Shown piece after piece: positions 15,104 through 16,103 of a DNA stretch of 16,103 nucleotides. Origin of the DNA: Pelagophyceae sp. CCMP2097 (taxonomy: Eukaryota > Sar > Pelagophyceae); assembly GCA_026770575.1 (NCBI GenBank), contig MU657246.1, positions 178,259 to 194,361 on the forward strand. Reading direction: 5' to 3'. Both the position numbers and the translations under genes were made by a program. The notes under the pieces were generated by a model. It saw only the letters and a program-made list of their open reading frames with translations. It was not told the origin of the DNA and searched no databases. Each line of letters opens with the position of its first letter. Within the stretch, counting starts at the first letter, position 1.

Positions 15104-16103
15104 TTTGAGCATTTAAACCAAAGCGCCTCGACGCGTACTCGCGTCTTTCGAAGACTCGGAGCCTCTGCGGCGCCGTCCCACTCTCGACGGCGACTGTTCT
15201 TAACTGAGGCGAACTCTAGGTTCCGATTGACACGGGGACGCACGCGGCGCGGTAAAAAAACTCATTTTCCTTGCGCTTGCGCTTGTTTTTTTCGTTTTTT
15301 CCCCTACGGATTTGAGCATTTAAACCATAGCGTCTCGAGGCGGGCTCGCGTCATTCGAGGACTCGGAGCCTCTGCGGCGCCGTCCCACTCTCGGCAGCGA
15401 CTGTTCTTAACAGAGGCTTACTCTAGGCTTCGATAGACACAAGAACGTACGCGGCGCGCTCGTCGTCGTAGCGCTGGCGCCTAGTGCGTTTGAGCACTGA
15501 GGCCAAAGCGCCTCGAGTCGGTCTCGCTATTTTTCGAGGAGTCTCTGCGGCGCCGTCCCACTCTCGGCAGCGTCTGTTCTTAACTGAGGCGAACTCTAGG
15601 TTCCGATTGACACGGGGGCGCACGAGGCGCGCTCGTCGACGGCATTGCGCTCGCGCCTAGTGCGTTTGAGCATCGAGGCCGAAGCGTCTCGAAGCGGGCT
15701 CGCTATTTTTCGAGGAGTCTCTGCGGCGCCGTCCCACTCTCGGCAGCGTCTGTTCTTAACTGAGGCGACCTCTAGGCTCCGATACTAGACACAAGAACGT
15801 ACGCGGCGCGCTCGTCGTCGGCCTTGCGCTGGCGCCTAGTGCGTTTGAGCATCGAGGCCGAAGCGTCTCGAGTCGGTCTCGCTATTTTTCGAGGAGTCTC
15901 TGCGGCGCCATCCCACTCTCGGCAGCGTCTGTTTTTAACTGAGGCGAACTCTAGGCTCCGATTGACGCGGGGGCGCACGCGGCGCGCTTGTCGTCGTCCT
16001 CGCGCTTGCGCCTAGTGCGTTTGAGCATTGAGGCCAAAGCGTTTCGAAGCGGGCTCGCGATTTTTCGAGGAGCCTCTGCGGCGCCGTCCCACTCTCGGCA
16101 GCG
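15104..16103. repeat. Tandem array with a unit of about 177 bp, six starts, cut by the right edge
   Basis: The landmark TTTGAGCA recurs at 15104, 15311, 15489, 15665, 15844 and 16020, giving a spacing of 207 then 178, 176, 179 and 176. Each unit carries CTCTGCGGCGCCGTCCCACT, CGGCAGCG, GTTCTTAACTGAGGCG and CTAGGCTCCGAT-like blocks in the same order. The first unit is longer, with an AT-rich insert. Both strands give open frames that repeat with the unit, but no domain is recognised, so it is best called satellite- or minisatellite-type DNA. Confidence 0.9.

Noticed and set aside
14879..15436. 185-codon plus-strand reading frame entering the tandem array
   Set aside because: It starts at TTG, not ATG, has a Phe-rich low-complexity start, and then simply translates two array units.
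15104..16103. CRISPR array, 5S rRNA or spliced-leader cluster
   Set aside because: Units are long and similar over their whole length, not short repeats with unique spacers. No 5S or known spliced-leader sequence is recognisable.

Overview
The window is nuclear DNA of a eukaryote, most likely a GC-rich microalga (a photosynthetic stramenopile or similar protist). The evidence is spliced genes with GT-AG introns, start contexts of the eukaryotic type (purine at -3, G at +4), protein families that are expanded in such algae (kinesin-light-chain-type TPRs, BTB/T1-kelch, W-A-Y-A helical repeats), and many short inverted-repeat elements. Nothing points to bacterial operons. The exact lineage cannot be fixed from sequence alone.

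Three convincing genes all lie on the minus strand. From right to left they are: (1) an eight-exon gene, 14608 to 7661, whose exons join in frame to 1115 residues: an Arg/Ala-rich possible organelle-targeting leader, one RRM, about 20 helical repeats of roughly 37 residues, and an acidic tail; (2) a two-exon gene, 6530 to 4869, for a coiled-coil + BTB/T1 + six-unit kelch protein; (3) an intronless gene, 2821 to 947, for a protein with a RelA/SpoT-like nucleotidyltransferase-type region followed by five 42-residue TPRs. A further minus-strand exon may be cut by the left edge.

The rest is repeat-rich. A 474-bp MITE-like element with TTA flanks lies at 105-578. A long hairpin, a TGTC microsatellite and a tRNA-like, A-tailed SINE-like stretch fill 3180-3545. 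Three copies of a fold-back element of about 143 bp lie between genes 1 and 2. Introns 3 and 7 of the large gene (1.0 and 1.7 kb) hold the same repeat cluster in opposite orientation, including three copies of an element with GGAGCAGGGACGG-type ends. The right end (15104 to the edge) is a tandem array with a unit of about 177 bp.

The three genes show no obvious shared pathway. The RRM-repeat protein suggests (post)transcriptional RNA work, perhaps in an organelle. The kelch and TPR proteins look like protein-interaction scaffolds. The most notable points are the reconstructed RRM-repeat gene, a sequence signature shared by the 5' ends of five introns, the mirrored repeat cargo in two introns of one gene, and the RelA/SpoT-like plus TPR fusion.
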